NCBI RefSeq assembly: GCF_018474025.1
Contig: NZ_JAHCTA010000002.1
Coordinates: 562 to 64,561, forward strand
DNA from: Alteromonas oceanisediminis
GTDB lineage: Bacteria > Pseudomonadota > Gammaproteobacteria > Enterobacterales > Alteromonadaceae
DNA: 64,000 bases
Direction of reading: 5' to 3'
The translations under genes and the position numbers were made by a program. A model generated the notes under the pieces. The model searched no databases, was not told the DNA's origin, and saw only the letters and a list, made by a program, of their open reading frames with translations. Positions 1 through 6,897 of the stretch are shown here, one piece after another. Positions within the stretch are counted from its first letter, which is position 1. Every line of letters starts with the position of its first letter.

Positions 1-16
1 CACATCGCCAAGCTCC
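1..16 (+). rRNA. probable 3' end of a 5S rRNA (partial)
   Basis: The first bases read CACATCGCCAAGC, which resembles the 3' strand of the terminal helix of gammaproteobacterial 5S rRNA. The matching 5' strand, of the type GCTTGGCGA, would lie before the window. A strong intrinsic terminator follows within about 10 bases, as expected at the end of an rRNA operon. Only a dozen bases are visible, so this is an inference from family knowledge rather than a firm call. Confidence 0.45.
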
Positions 17-25
17 CATTCGAAG

Positions 26-55
26 AAGGGCTTACCTCACGGTAGGCCCTTTTTT
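26..55 (+). terminator. intrinsic terminator after the presumed rRNA operon
   Basis: An 11-bp stem (AAGGGCTTACC pairing with GGTAGGCCCTT, including one G-T pair) closes on a TCAC loop and runs into six T residues. This is a textbook rho-independent terminator for transcripts entering from the left edge. Confidence 0.85.
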
Positions 56-56
56 A

Positions 57-91
57 TTGCCTGTTATTCCCTCAGAGGTATCCGTGCAGCA
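57..91. repeat. direct repeat, copy 1
   Basis: This 35-base sequence (beginning TTGCCTGTTATTCCCTCAG) recurs at 212-246 with one mismatch. The 120 bases between the copies hold two small dyads: TTGCAGC/GCTGCAA at 106-123 and TCCCGGC/GCCGGGA at 177-194. The second, followed by TGACG, resembles REP-type intergenic repeats of proteobacteria. Confidence 0.75.
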
Positions 92-211
92 ACAAAGAAA
101 CGTCATTGCAGCGAAGGCTGCAACCTCCTTGGGTTGCCAGCAATCCTTTTTCAAATAACTCAAGCTGTTGAGCAGGTCCCGGCCTCTGCCGGGATGACGT
201 TGGGATGTTTC

Positions 212-246
212 TTGCCTGTTATTCTCTCAGAGGTATCCGTGCAGCA
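212..246. repeat. direct repeat, copy 2
   Basis: Second copy of the 35-base repeat of 57-91, differing at one base (ATTCTCTC for ATTCCCTC). It ends 12 bases before the stop codon of the solute-binding protein gene. No open reading frame covers the repeats. Confidence 0.75.
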
Positions 247-257
247 GGCGAGGATAA

Positions 258-1061
258 CTATTGATGTGCAGGTAAACCTAAATTTCTAACTTCTGCATGC
301 GGATCAACAAGGTTGTATTTTTCTTTAAGCTCAGCGATCAAACTGGCGTTTTGTTCTAAAAAACTATCGAGTTCGCGAATAACGGCAGGGTACTTTATGG
401 TCGATAGATGGAATCCAACAATATCGTAAGGTAGATGTTGTCCAATGACGATGTCGCTGTATTTAGGCTGGTTTTGAGTGAGATACTTGATTACGTTGTA
501 CTCAAGATCAGTTGCATCAGCTCTACCCGCCACAACGAGATTCAATGCTGCAAACGACTCAGAAACGTCAGCAAGCACCACTTGCCCTGAAGCAATACGT
601 TCGTGCCATTTCACCGGGGAGAAACCGAACGGGATGCTCAATGTTTTTACATCAGAGGGTGTAAACTCACGGTTTTTTTGAAGTACAAACGCGCCACCTA
701 AAATTTCGTAGAAGGGCTGGCTAAAAAACTTCTTGGCGTTAGCATTCGGGCTCTCATACCACGTGCGATTATCTGGGAATATAAAGTCAATCTGACCCAT
801 TTCTAACGCATGGTGCATACGCTTAATCGGTAACGGGAGATATTCAATGTCATAGCCGTAAGCCTTGCCAAACGACTGCAAGATCGCCCAAGCAATGCCT
901 TTATCACTTTCAGACTTAAAATCGTAATGAGGGAAGTAGTAAATATTTTGCGCACCGACAACCAGCTTTTGTGGTGATGCTTGCAGCGGATTGCTGAGCA
1001 GGCTTGTCATCAAAATATAAATGATTAGCGTGGTCGCACTGGCTAAATGTCTGAAGATCAA
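258..1061 (-). CDS. periplasmic solute-binding protein, family 3 type
   Basis: Predicted secreted protein of 267 residues with the layout of family 3 extracellular solute-binding proteins, which capture amino acids or related small molecules in the periplasm. A signal peptide covers about residues 1-28 (cleavage near LQAS). The body contains the typical early segment KGIAWAILQSFGKAYGYDIE and a later GQIDFIFPD motif. The reading frame begins at a TTG preceded by AAGGTGG with a 9-base spacer; starting at a later Met would destroy the signal peptide. No ABC permease or ATPase gene is adjacent, so it is an orphan binding protein, possibly feeding a sensor. The ligand cannot be inferred. Confidence 0.75.
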   Translation of the reverse strand: MIFRHLASATTLIIYILMTSLLSNPLQASPQKLVVGAQNIYYFPHYDFKSESDKGIAWAILQSFGKAYGYDIEYLPLPIKRMHHALEMGQIDFIFPDNRTWYESPNANAKKFFSQPFYEILGGAFVLQKNREFTPSDVKTLSIPFGFSPVKWHERIASGQVVLADVSESFAALNLVVAGRADATDLEYNVIKYLTQNQPKYSDIVIGQHLPYDIVGFHLSTIKYPAVIRELDSFLEQNASLIAELKEKYNLVDPHAEVRNLGLPAHQ

Positions 1062-1102
1062 ATTGATGTACCACCTTATTCTAAGAACAAAATGAAACGC
1101 TT

Positions 1103-1306
1103 TTAACCCCAGTCGCTTTTCGAGTCTGCGTCAGGGCCGGATTGAACGCGTTTTTTCGCTGTATGACTACCAATAGCTTCATCAAACATCGTCACAATCT
1201 GCGCTAATAGCGCAGCGGTTTTTTCATCACCCACAGCTGCCACGACAGTTCGGGTTCGATCGGTCTCATGCTTTAAGTCATATAGTTTTTGTTCTGTTGA
1301 CTTCAT
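1103..1306 (-). CDS. small hypothetical protein
   Basis: A 67-residue charged, probably cytoplasmic protein of no recognised family. It begins MKSTEQKLYDLKHETDRTRT and ends in a polar, probably disordered tail rich in Asp, Ser and Lys. A GTG 24 codons upstream (1378) could extend it, but that extension is aromatic and Cys-rich, unlike the rest, so the ATG at 1306 is preferred. The upstream SD is weak (GAGA). It lies in the same direction as the solute-binding gene, 41 bases away, and may be co-transcribed. Confidence 0.5.
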   Translation of the reverse strand: MKSTEQKLYDLKHETDRTRTVVAAVGDEKTAALLAQIVTMFDEAIGSHTAKKRVQSGPDADSKSDWG

Positions 1307-1500
1307 CGATTGTTTCTCTGCACCGTGGAAGGGGTTCCACATCGTACTGAAACCATAACAAAATTCAGCAAACTCCACTACAACGTTAGGTAAAACTTAG
1401 CGATATCAACCGAATCAATACTGAATAATCATTTAGGGTGAATTGTATTTCCAGCGCAAATACTCCTCAATACAATTCGATAGATGATTAGAGCGATCCC

Positions 1501-2577
1501 ATGGCAATCAACGATCTTCCCCTCAACCCGCCTGAGGCGGGCGAGCTTAGACGAATCAATGAACATATTTTTTGGCTACGAATGCCGCTGCCGTTTGAAC
1601 TCGACCATATTAATTTATATTTGCTCAAAGACGGTGATGGCTATGCGGCTATTGACACTGGATTGGGTACCAAGACAACGGCTGATTTATGGCAGCAAGT
1701 ATTCACACGCTATCACATACGTCTGACCCGTGTTTTTGTAACACATATGCACCCGGATCACATTGGGATGGCTGGCGCGTTGGTCGAGCAATTTCGCGCG
1801 CCATTGTATATGAGCCACGATGAGTACTATGTTGCTAGAGCCATCGTAGCCGGTCGCCAAGGTGCCGATCCGTGGCAAGATCGGATGTTTTACACACAAT
1901 GCGGTTTGTCTGAAGAATACATCGAAAATGCGCTGTCGAATAAAGCGGGTGTCGCGAAAGTGGTGAAACCTATCCCGCTCTCGTTCGAGCGACTAGCGGC
2001 TGGGATGAATGTTAATATCGGCGACCATGATTGGCAGGTCATTATTGGTAGAGGTCACTCTCCTGAGCATGTCTGCTTGTACAGTGAGCGCTTGAACATA
2101 CTTATATCAGGCGATCATGTTTTACCGCAAATTACGCCGAATATCGGCGTTTATAGCACTGAGCCAAATGCAAACGCACTAAAACAGTATCTTACCACCT
2201 TAACGCCTTTTCTCGATTTGCCTGAAACCGTGAACGTGCTTCCCGCACATCGTCAACCTTTTGTTGGACTGCATTCGCGCGTAAGGCAACTCATTGCTCA
2301 CCACCATGATCATTTCAAGGCCCTGTTGGCGCATTGTGAGGAACCGCGAACGCTGGTTGAGTGTTTACCGGTACTGTTCAAACGAACATTGAACCATCAA
2401 GCCATGTTTTTCGCGGTCGCGGAATGCCTTTCCCATCTGAACTACTTGCTGCACGAGGGTTCAATACATAGGAGATTGGCTGACGATGGCGTCTATTATT
2501 ATTGCTGCCATGCATTGCCTTCATCGTCTTCAATCAGTCATCCTTCGGAACGTTTAAACGGGAAACTGGTTCGATAA
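1501..2577 (+). CDS. MBL-fold metallo-hydrolase
   Basis: Metallo-beta-lactamase superfamily hydrolase of 358 residues, cytoplasmic (no signal peptide). The zinc motif HMHPDH is at residues 82-87, followed by GRGHSPEH (His186) and SGDH (Asp205), and a conserved PAHRQPF near 250. These are the ligands of a binuclear site, and the length fits the two-part hydrolases with a helical C-terminal domain. The substrate is unknown. The last 15-20 residues are Ser-rich and low in family character, and they are read from DNA that on the other strand encodes the tail of a decayed metallophosphatase. The original stop codon may therefore have been lost. A weak AGAGCGA precedes the ATG. Confidence 0.85.
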   Translation: MAINDLPLNPPEAGELRRINEHIFWLRMPLPFELDHINLYLLKDGDGYAAIDTGLGTKTTADLWQQVFTRYHIRLTRVFVTHMHPDHIGMAGALVEQFRAPLYMSHDEYYVARAIVAGRQGADPWQDRMFYTQCGLSEEYIENALSNKAGVAKVVKPIPLSFERLAAGMNVNIGDHDWQVIIGRGHSPEHVCLYSERLNILISGDHVLPQITPNIGVYSTEPNANALKQYLTTLTPFLDLPETVNVLPAHRQPFVGLHSRVRQLIAHHHDHFKALLAHCEEPRTLVECLPVLFKRTLNHQAMFFAVAECLSHLNYLLHEGSIHRRLADDGVYYYCCHALPSSSSISHPSERLNGKLVR

Positions 2578-2846
2578 TCATTTGGATGCTTGACATCAAT
2601 AGCGAACAGTATCCCTTGATATTGGCTATTTACGCTGAATTGAAGGGTGTGCCCTACAGTGATGGATTTTGCGTCGAAGAATCGTAGGGTGTCATCAAGT
2701 AAGGATTCAGTTCGCTCATCTTGGAAGTATCCCCTATACCAAGCCGGGCCTGTTTCGGTGGAAAGTACCAATGACGTTCTGGGATCGGTTGGACTTGGAT
2801 AAAACATGGGTGAGCGTGGTCCACGGATGCAAGCCCAGTTGTACAT
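2499..2846 (-). pseudogene. remnant of a metallophosphatase (calcineurin-like) gene
   Basis: The frame encodes what looks like the C-terminal part of a Shewanella-type metallophosphatase: GPAWYRGYF, a helix ending in the metal-binding VGHT motif, and then a strand ending IDVKHP. These residues are typical of the last third of the family. The catalytic N-terminal half (GDxHG, GDxxDRG, GNHE) is missing. The frame is also stopped by TGA at 2538-2540, after which it reads LIEDDEGNAWQQ and then TAA at 2499. Families of this type continue SEG-LLIEDG there, so TGA probably replaces a Leu codon such as TTA. It converges on and overlaps the MBL gene. The family assignment is from pattern memory; the reading frame itself is directly visible. 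Confidence 0.6.
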
Positions 2847-2921
2847 AAAGTGGACGAATAGACAAAGTTAGCTATGCTCTACCCATATTAACCAGCTGCA
2901 CGATGCACAAAGGACTACCTC

Positions 2922-3953
2922 ATGGGCAAACTTATCTTATCACTGGATGGCGGCGGAATTCGTGGGGCTGCAACCACACAATTTTTGTGTCATGTGGAAA
3001 ACGAGTTGTTCGCGCGAAAAAATATTACTTTGCGCGATTGCGTGGATTTTTACGCCGGCACCAGCACAGGCAGTATCATTGCGTTGGCACTGGCAACCAC
3101 ACGATTATCCATGGAGGATATCAATGCTTTGTATAGCGAATCGAACGCCCAGAGTATTTTTAAACGTAATCGAGGCTGGTTAGAGTTCGATGGCATCAAC
3201 GCTCCTAAATATCAAGCTGCGGGCAAATCTGATGTGCTCCAACGTAACTTTGAGAACGCTTGCCTAAACGACGTTGCCACTGGCAAACACGTGTTGGCCG
3301 TTACCTACGGCGTAGAATACAGACGACCGTTCGTGCTCAAATCGACGAAAGCTGAACACCGAACGCTGCGTTCGGCTGATGTGGCAGATGCCTCTAGCGC
3401 AGCGCCCACTTATTTTCCAACCAAAGCGATGAGAATAGGCGATAACGAGTTTGAAAACTGGCTTATTGATGGTGGTGTAATTGCGAATAATCCTACACTG
3501 TGCGCCATAGCAGAAGCGAGACGAGTCTGGGCAAGTGAATCTTTTTCTGAGCTACGCGTACTGTCTGTAGGAACCGGTTATCGCACGCGAAAAATCAATG
3601 GCCCGGACTCGGCGGAGTGGGGCGCACTGCAGTGGATGAGTAAAGGCAGCATTATCGACATATTGTCTGATGAAATGGTGGTTGCTTATCAAGCCATCAC
3701 ATTGATTGAAAATGGAAACTACATTCGTGTCAATGCTCAGTTGAAGGAGCAGCCGGGCTTACCCACCGCTCCGGATGATGCCATGGACGATATCAGCGCC
3801 ACTAATATAAGAAAGCTCAGACTACTAGGCGACTTTTGGTTTGAGCAATACGGGGAGCAAGTGATCCAACTGTTGCTGGAACAATATGATGGCCCATCTC
3901 TGGATCGGATTGACGCCAAAACCGGAAAGCCGATAACCTACGAAGTGTCATAA
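2922..3953 (+). CDS. patatin-like phospholipase
   Basis: Patatin-family acyl hydrolase of 343 residues. The oxyanion-hole motif DGGGIRG is at residues 9-15, the nucleophile elbow GTSTG at 46-50 (Ser48), and the catalytic Asp in LIDGGVIANNP (Asp183), giving an intact Ser-Asp dyad. There is no signal peptide or membrane segment, so it is probably cytosolic and acts on membrane phospholipids or lipid acyl esters. The ATG follows AAAGGA by 6 bases. Members of this family include toxins, CBASS effectors (CapV) and housekeeping lipases. No nucleotidyltransferase lies nearby, so no defence role is claimed. Confidence 0.85.
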   Translation: MGKLILSLDGGGIRGAATTQFLCHVENELFARKNITLRDCVDFYAGTSTGSIIALALATTRLSMEDINALYSESNAQSIFKRNRGWLEFDGINAPKYQAAGKSDVLQRNFENACLNDVATGKHVLAVTYGVEYRRPFVLKSTKAEHRTLRSADVADASSAAPTYFPTKAMRIGDNEFENWLIDGGVIANNPTLCAIAEARRVWASESFSELRVLSVGTGYRTRKINGPDSAEWGALQWMSKGSIIDILSDEMVVAYQAITLIENGNYIRVNAQLKEQPGLPTAPDDAMDDISATNIRKLRLLGDFWFEQYGEQVIQLLLEQYDGPSLDRIDAKTGKPITYEVS

Positions 3954-3994
3954 CGAGGCGGCGCTACAGTGTGGTTTAAGCGATTTCATTAATG

Positions 3995-4438
3995 TTACAC
4001 AAAGGTGTTGGCGTCAAAAAACGCACAGACGGCGGCAGATTCAAAACGGATGTCTTTGTGCTGTAGCCAAGGAAGTGCGGAGTCAATGTCATCAAAAAAT
4101 GCGTAGTCTACGCCCACGTCCTCATAGGCTGCGGTCAACTGATTCTTAATGGTCCGCGCGACATCTGAATCCCTGATAACGACCGCAAGTGCTAACAAAC
4201 CGGCCTGTTGTCGTATCCTAATCTGTTTGACGAAGATGGCATAAGCTGATGGTGGCATAAGACTCTCGCCGTATAAACAGCTTAATTGCCCCCAAGGGTG
4301 GTTTTTATCAAGTTCAGCGATACGTCCACCCAGAATGCGTGTGCCGCGGCGCAGCGTTTCGTCGTTCCAAGGCCCGCGTGCAGCAAATAAAATGAGTTGC
4401 TTGCTTCTTGCCGACTCATAATGGCCATGTTCAAGCAT
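3995..4438 (-). CDS. hypothetical protein, possible STAS/SpoIIAA-like fold
   Basis: A 147-residue cytoplasmic protein without signal or membrane segments. The alternation of strands and helices (LILFAARGPWN near the start, LLALAVVIRD in the middle, VDYAFFDDIDSALPWLQ at the end) recalls small SpoIIAA-like alpha/beta proteins, but no diagnostic motif confirms this. A GTG at 4465 could add nine residues; the ATG at 4438 is preferred because nothing resembling an SD precedes the GTG and the added residues look unstructured. It is transcribed divergently from the peroxiredoxin gene across a region with two dyads. Confidence 0.5.
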   Translation of the reverse strand: MLEHGHYESARSKQLILFAARGPWNDETLRRGTRILGGRIAELDKNHPWGQLSCLYGESLMPPSAYAIFVKQIRIRQQAGLLALAVVIRDSDVARTIKNQLTAAYEDVGVDYAFFDDIDSALPWLQHKDIRFESAAVCAFFDANTFV

Positions 4439-4458
4439 AATTCGAGAGCTTTGCCTGT

Positions 4459-4516
4459 GTAACACTGTTTTACATACTGTCAGTATAGTTTACGCGCTGC
4501 ACGATCACAGTGTTAC
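4459..4516. promoter_or_regulatory. dyad-rich divergent control region
   Basis: A perfect 6-bp palindrome around one central base (ATACTG-T-CAGTAT, 4474-4486) has the form of many TetR-family operators. It sits inside a wider inverted repeat, GTAACACTG at 4459-4467 and CAGTGTTAC at 4508-4516. Both lie between the divergent hypothetical and peroxiredoxin genes, so a single regulator could act on both. No regulator gene is adjacent. Confidence 0.4.
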
Positions 4517-4608
4517 CTGGTTTTATATTTTTAGGTCACAAACCGGCTAATAGCAATTGGAATGGTTTTCGCTTAGTTATGGTGTGTGAATAACGATGAG
4601 GAGACCCT

Positions 4609-5160
4609 ATGAACACACGTACATCACTTGCCGGCGCAATTTTTTCTGATATTCAGGTTCTTACACGAGATGGCGAAACGACATCGTTGATCCCTCGTGT
4701 TACTGCGGGTTTATCGTCAGAAGAACAGCCAAGTTGGTTTTTGATCGTCGTATATCGGGGGCAGCACTGCCCGATTTGTGCAAAATATTTAAATCAACTG
4801 CAGTCCAGAGAGCAGGATTTTGCAGCGCTTAACGTTCAGTTAGTTGCGGTGAGTGCAGACTCTGTTGAGCAATTAAATGACTTTTACGCTGATAAGATTG
4901 CAGATGTAGCTTTTTCTGTGTATGCAGGTCTGAGCAAAGATGAAATGCAAAATCTAGGACTGTTTTTGTCCGAGCCAATGTCGGCCTCTGAAACCGATCA
5001 TGTGTTTGCTGAACCTGCGATGTTTCTAGTAAACGCAGAGCGAAAAATACAAATTGCGGAGATTGCGAGCGCGCCCTTTGTACGTCCAAATCTGGATCAA
5101 CTCATTGGCGGCATAAAATACGTTCGTGAAAACGACTATCCCATTCGTGGTACGGCTTAG
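4609..5160 (+). CDS. AhpC/TSA-family peroxiredoxin-like protein
   Basis: Thioredoxin-fold protein of 183 residues. The strand WFLIVVYRG leads into the active-site segment QHCPICAKYLNQL, with Cys54 (peroxidatic position) and Cys57 forming a CxxC pair. Further on, LVAVSADS and AMFLVNAERKIQIAEI are the usual strands of the fold. It probably reduces peroxides or acts as a thiol oxidoreductase in the cytoplasm. The CPIC arrangement is seen in the peroxiredoxin-like (AhpC/TSA) subgroup rather than in classical 2-Cys enzymes. The ATG follows GAGGAGA by a good spacing. It is monocistronic and convergent with the TPR gene. Confidence 0.85.
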   Translation: MNTRTSLAGAIFSDIQVLTRDGETTSLIPRVTAGLSSEEQPSWFLIVVYRGQHCPICAKYLNQLQSREQDFAALNVQLVAVSADSVEQLNDFYADKIADVAFSVYAGLSKDEMQNLGLFLSEPMSASETDHVFAEPAMFLVNAERKIQIAEIASAPFVRPNLDQLIGGIKYVRENDYPIRGTA

Positions 5161-5177
5161 TTCGGTCTATTTAGTGT

Positions 5178-5222
5178 GAAAAATGGCGGAGCAAGCATCC
5201 TTTCAGTATGCTAGCTCCACCA
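5178..5222 (-). terminator. terminator of the ECF/DUF4331 locus
   Basis: TGGCGGAGCAAGCAT at 5184-5198 pairs with ATGCTAGCTCCACCA at 5208-5222 with two mismatches. On the minus strand the stem is followed by five T residues (5183-5179). It lies between two convergent genes and serves the TPR gene on the minus strand best, but may act both ways. Confidence 0.8.
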
Positions 5223-5255
5223 CTGCCTTGGGGAACTGTTCGTTGACTGAAATAT

Positions 5256-6335
5256 CTATTCTGACTGGGCGTTCTGCAAACTCTCGGCTGCCGCCAGCAA
5301 TTCAACATCCATTCTTGATTTAGCGTGATTTAGATTAACTTTTGCCCAACGTGTCGCTTCTTGTGGATTAACATCGACATACAGATAGAATCGGGCAAGT
5401 TCGGCCGCGTGGGCATAGTTGTGTTCGTCGCTTCTCTCAGCGATACGCTGGCGCATTGCGTTGTGCCAATGGTCATCATCAGAAGCCTTCTTTTCAGCCA
5501 TCGCTAGGCGTAACAACAATGCATCATTTATTTCAGCCTGTTCTTTGGTCATCAGAGTGAGCATGTCAAGTACATGGGCATGATTGTCCAACGCCATCTG
5601 AGCATCGGCCCACAGTGCAATGTAACTCACTGGCGCTTTTGACAACTGCGCACCTTGAAGATGCTCGGCGGCGACAGTGGGTTTATCAAGCTTAAGCGCT
5701 AAATCAGCTAATATTTCATTGATCCAATAGTGATGCTCGTTGGTGGCAGCTGCATTGAGCGTGGCGATTCGTGAAAGATTATCGTACTGCGCCTGAATAT
5801 CATCAGGTGCTAGCTGCGCCTTTGTTTCAACAATACATGCCGCTACAAAGGTCGAATCTGCCAATCCCACCAACTGCTGGCATTTTTCTAGCGCAGCTTC
5901 ATGATTGCCCAAATTATTTTCGATTGATGCCATCAATAGCAGCGCACTGACATTATTGGGCCCAATCTCCAGTGCCTTAGACAAGGTTTTCTTGGCCTGT
6001 TCAAAATCATGATGGTGCTGCTGTAAGCGAGCATACAAGTAATGCTTAGCTACCTGATCAGCTTCTGAAGACAGAGAGATACTATCTAATCTGGCTTGCA
6101 AAGCTTCTATCGCCGCAGGTTGCGGCGATAAATATTGTATGCCCAGAACTTTTTGTTCCAGCTCAGCCAAAGAAAGCTTGGAATAATCGCTGTTTTTATT
6201 ATGGTTTTCATGCTCGTGCGCATGGTCACCGTGAGCAAACGCTCTTTCTGCCACAACAACGCTGAGCGCTATCAACGAAACAAACGCCATGCTGAGACTT
6301 GCAAAAAACAACAGCGATATTCTAAAATTTCTCAT
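5256..6335 (-). CDS. secreted TPR-repeat protein with His-rich segment
   Basis: Exported protein of 359 residues. The start at 6335 is chosen because AAGGAGT lies 6 bases upstream; the longer frame to 6386 has no SD and would bury the signal peptide. The signal peptide (FRISLLFFASLSMAF...) is followed by a His/Asp/Glu-rich stretch (HGDHAHEHENHN) that may bind metal. Several tetratricopeptide repeats follow, for example FEQAKKTLSKALEIGPNN and NHEAALEKCQQL. TPRs mediate protein contacts, so it is probably a periplasmic partner of the neighbouring lipoprotein and DUF4331 protein. It is the last gene of the set, 51 bases behind the lipoprotein gene. Confidence 0.75.
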   Translation of the reverse strand: MRNFRISLLFFASLSMAFVSLIALSVVVAERAFAHGDHAHEHENHNKNSDYSKLSLAELEQKVLGIQYLSPQPAAIEALQARLDSISLSSEADQVAKHYLYARLQQHHHDFEQAKKTLSKALEIGPNNVSALLLMASIENNLGNHEAALEKCQQLVGLADSTFVAACIVETKAQLAPDDIQAQYDNLSRIATLNAAATNEHHYWINEILADLALKLDKPTVAAEHLQGAQLSKAPVSYIALWADAQMALDNHAHVLDMLTLMTKEQAEINDALLLRLAMAEKKASDDDHWHNAMRQRIAERSDEHNYAHAAELARFYLYVDVNPQEATRWAKVNLNHAKSRMDVELLAAAESLQNAQSE

Positions 6336-6386
6336 GTGTAACTCCTTAAATAAAACGCCATCCGTGGCGAAACAATTCCTTTGCAC

Positions 6387-6887
6387 TTAGTCGATCAATA
6401 GATCGTCATAGGCATTAGGGTCTTCCACATCGTTGGTAACGATGCGCCCATTGACACGCAACGGCTCTGCAGTTGCAGGCTGCGCGAAGGCACTTCGACT
6501 CAACTCAGAAAATAACACCTGTAGCGCCTCTACTGTGATTGAGGCGGTACCCGTCGCTGCAGCACTTCCACCATCTGACACTGAGAAAGTAAACTCGTCC
6601 GAACCCGTAAACTCTAGGTCCGGTGTGTAGGTGAAAGAGCCATCGCTATTCAGTGTTAACGATCCATTGCTGACATCTTCCTCTAACGCGAAGGTTAAGC
6701 TGTCGTTGTCAGGATCTGAGCCCTCAACGCTGTCGTCAATCGGCACTTCAGTTTGTGTGACAAACGTTGCGTCAATCGCCGACGGCGGATTGTTAGGCTC
6801 TGGCAACACCGGGTCGTCGTCATCACTGTCAAAACAACCGCTTAACGTGAGCAATGCAGCTCCGGCTAATAATAATTTAATCTTCAT
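6387..6887 (-). CDS. lipoprotein with cadherin-like tandem domain
   Basis: A 166-residue predicted lipoprotein. The signal peptide ends in the lipobox LTLSGC with Cys18, followed by Asp-rich residues (FDSDDDD). One Ig/cadherin-like repeat follows: PIDDSVEGSDPDNDSLTF, then DGSFTYTP and FTGSDEFTFSVSDGG, the signature of the VCBS/cadherin-5 type that often binds calcium. The C-terminal 40 residues match nothing recognised. The start Asp-rich tail after Cys may favour inner-membrane retention or surface exposure; this is not resolved. It sits 10 bases downstream of the DUF4331 gene and is almost certainly co-transcribed with it. Confidence 0.75.
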   Translation of the reverse strand: MKIKLLLAGAALLTLSGCFDSDDDDPVLPEPNNPPSAIDATFVTQTEVPIDDSVEGSDPDNDSLTFALEEDVSNGSLTLNSDGSFTYTPDLEFTGSDEFTFSVSDGGSAAATGTASITVEALQVLFSELSRSAFAQPATAEPLRVNGRIVTNDVEDPNAYDDLLID

Positions 6888-6897
6888 ACCTTACCCC

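Noticed and set aside
2922-3953. Patatin-like gene as a CBASS defence effector
   Set aside because: No CD-NTase, E1/E2 or JAB genes are nearby, and the patatin family has many housekeeping members.
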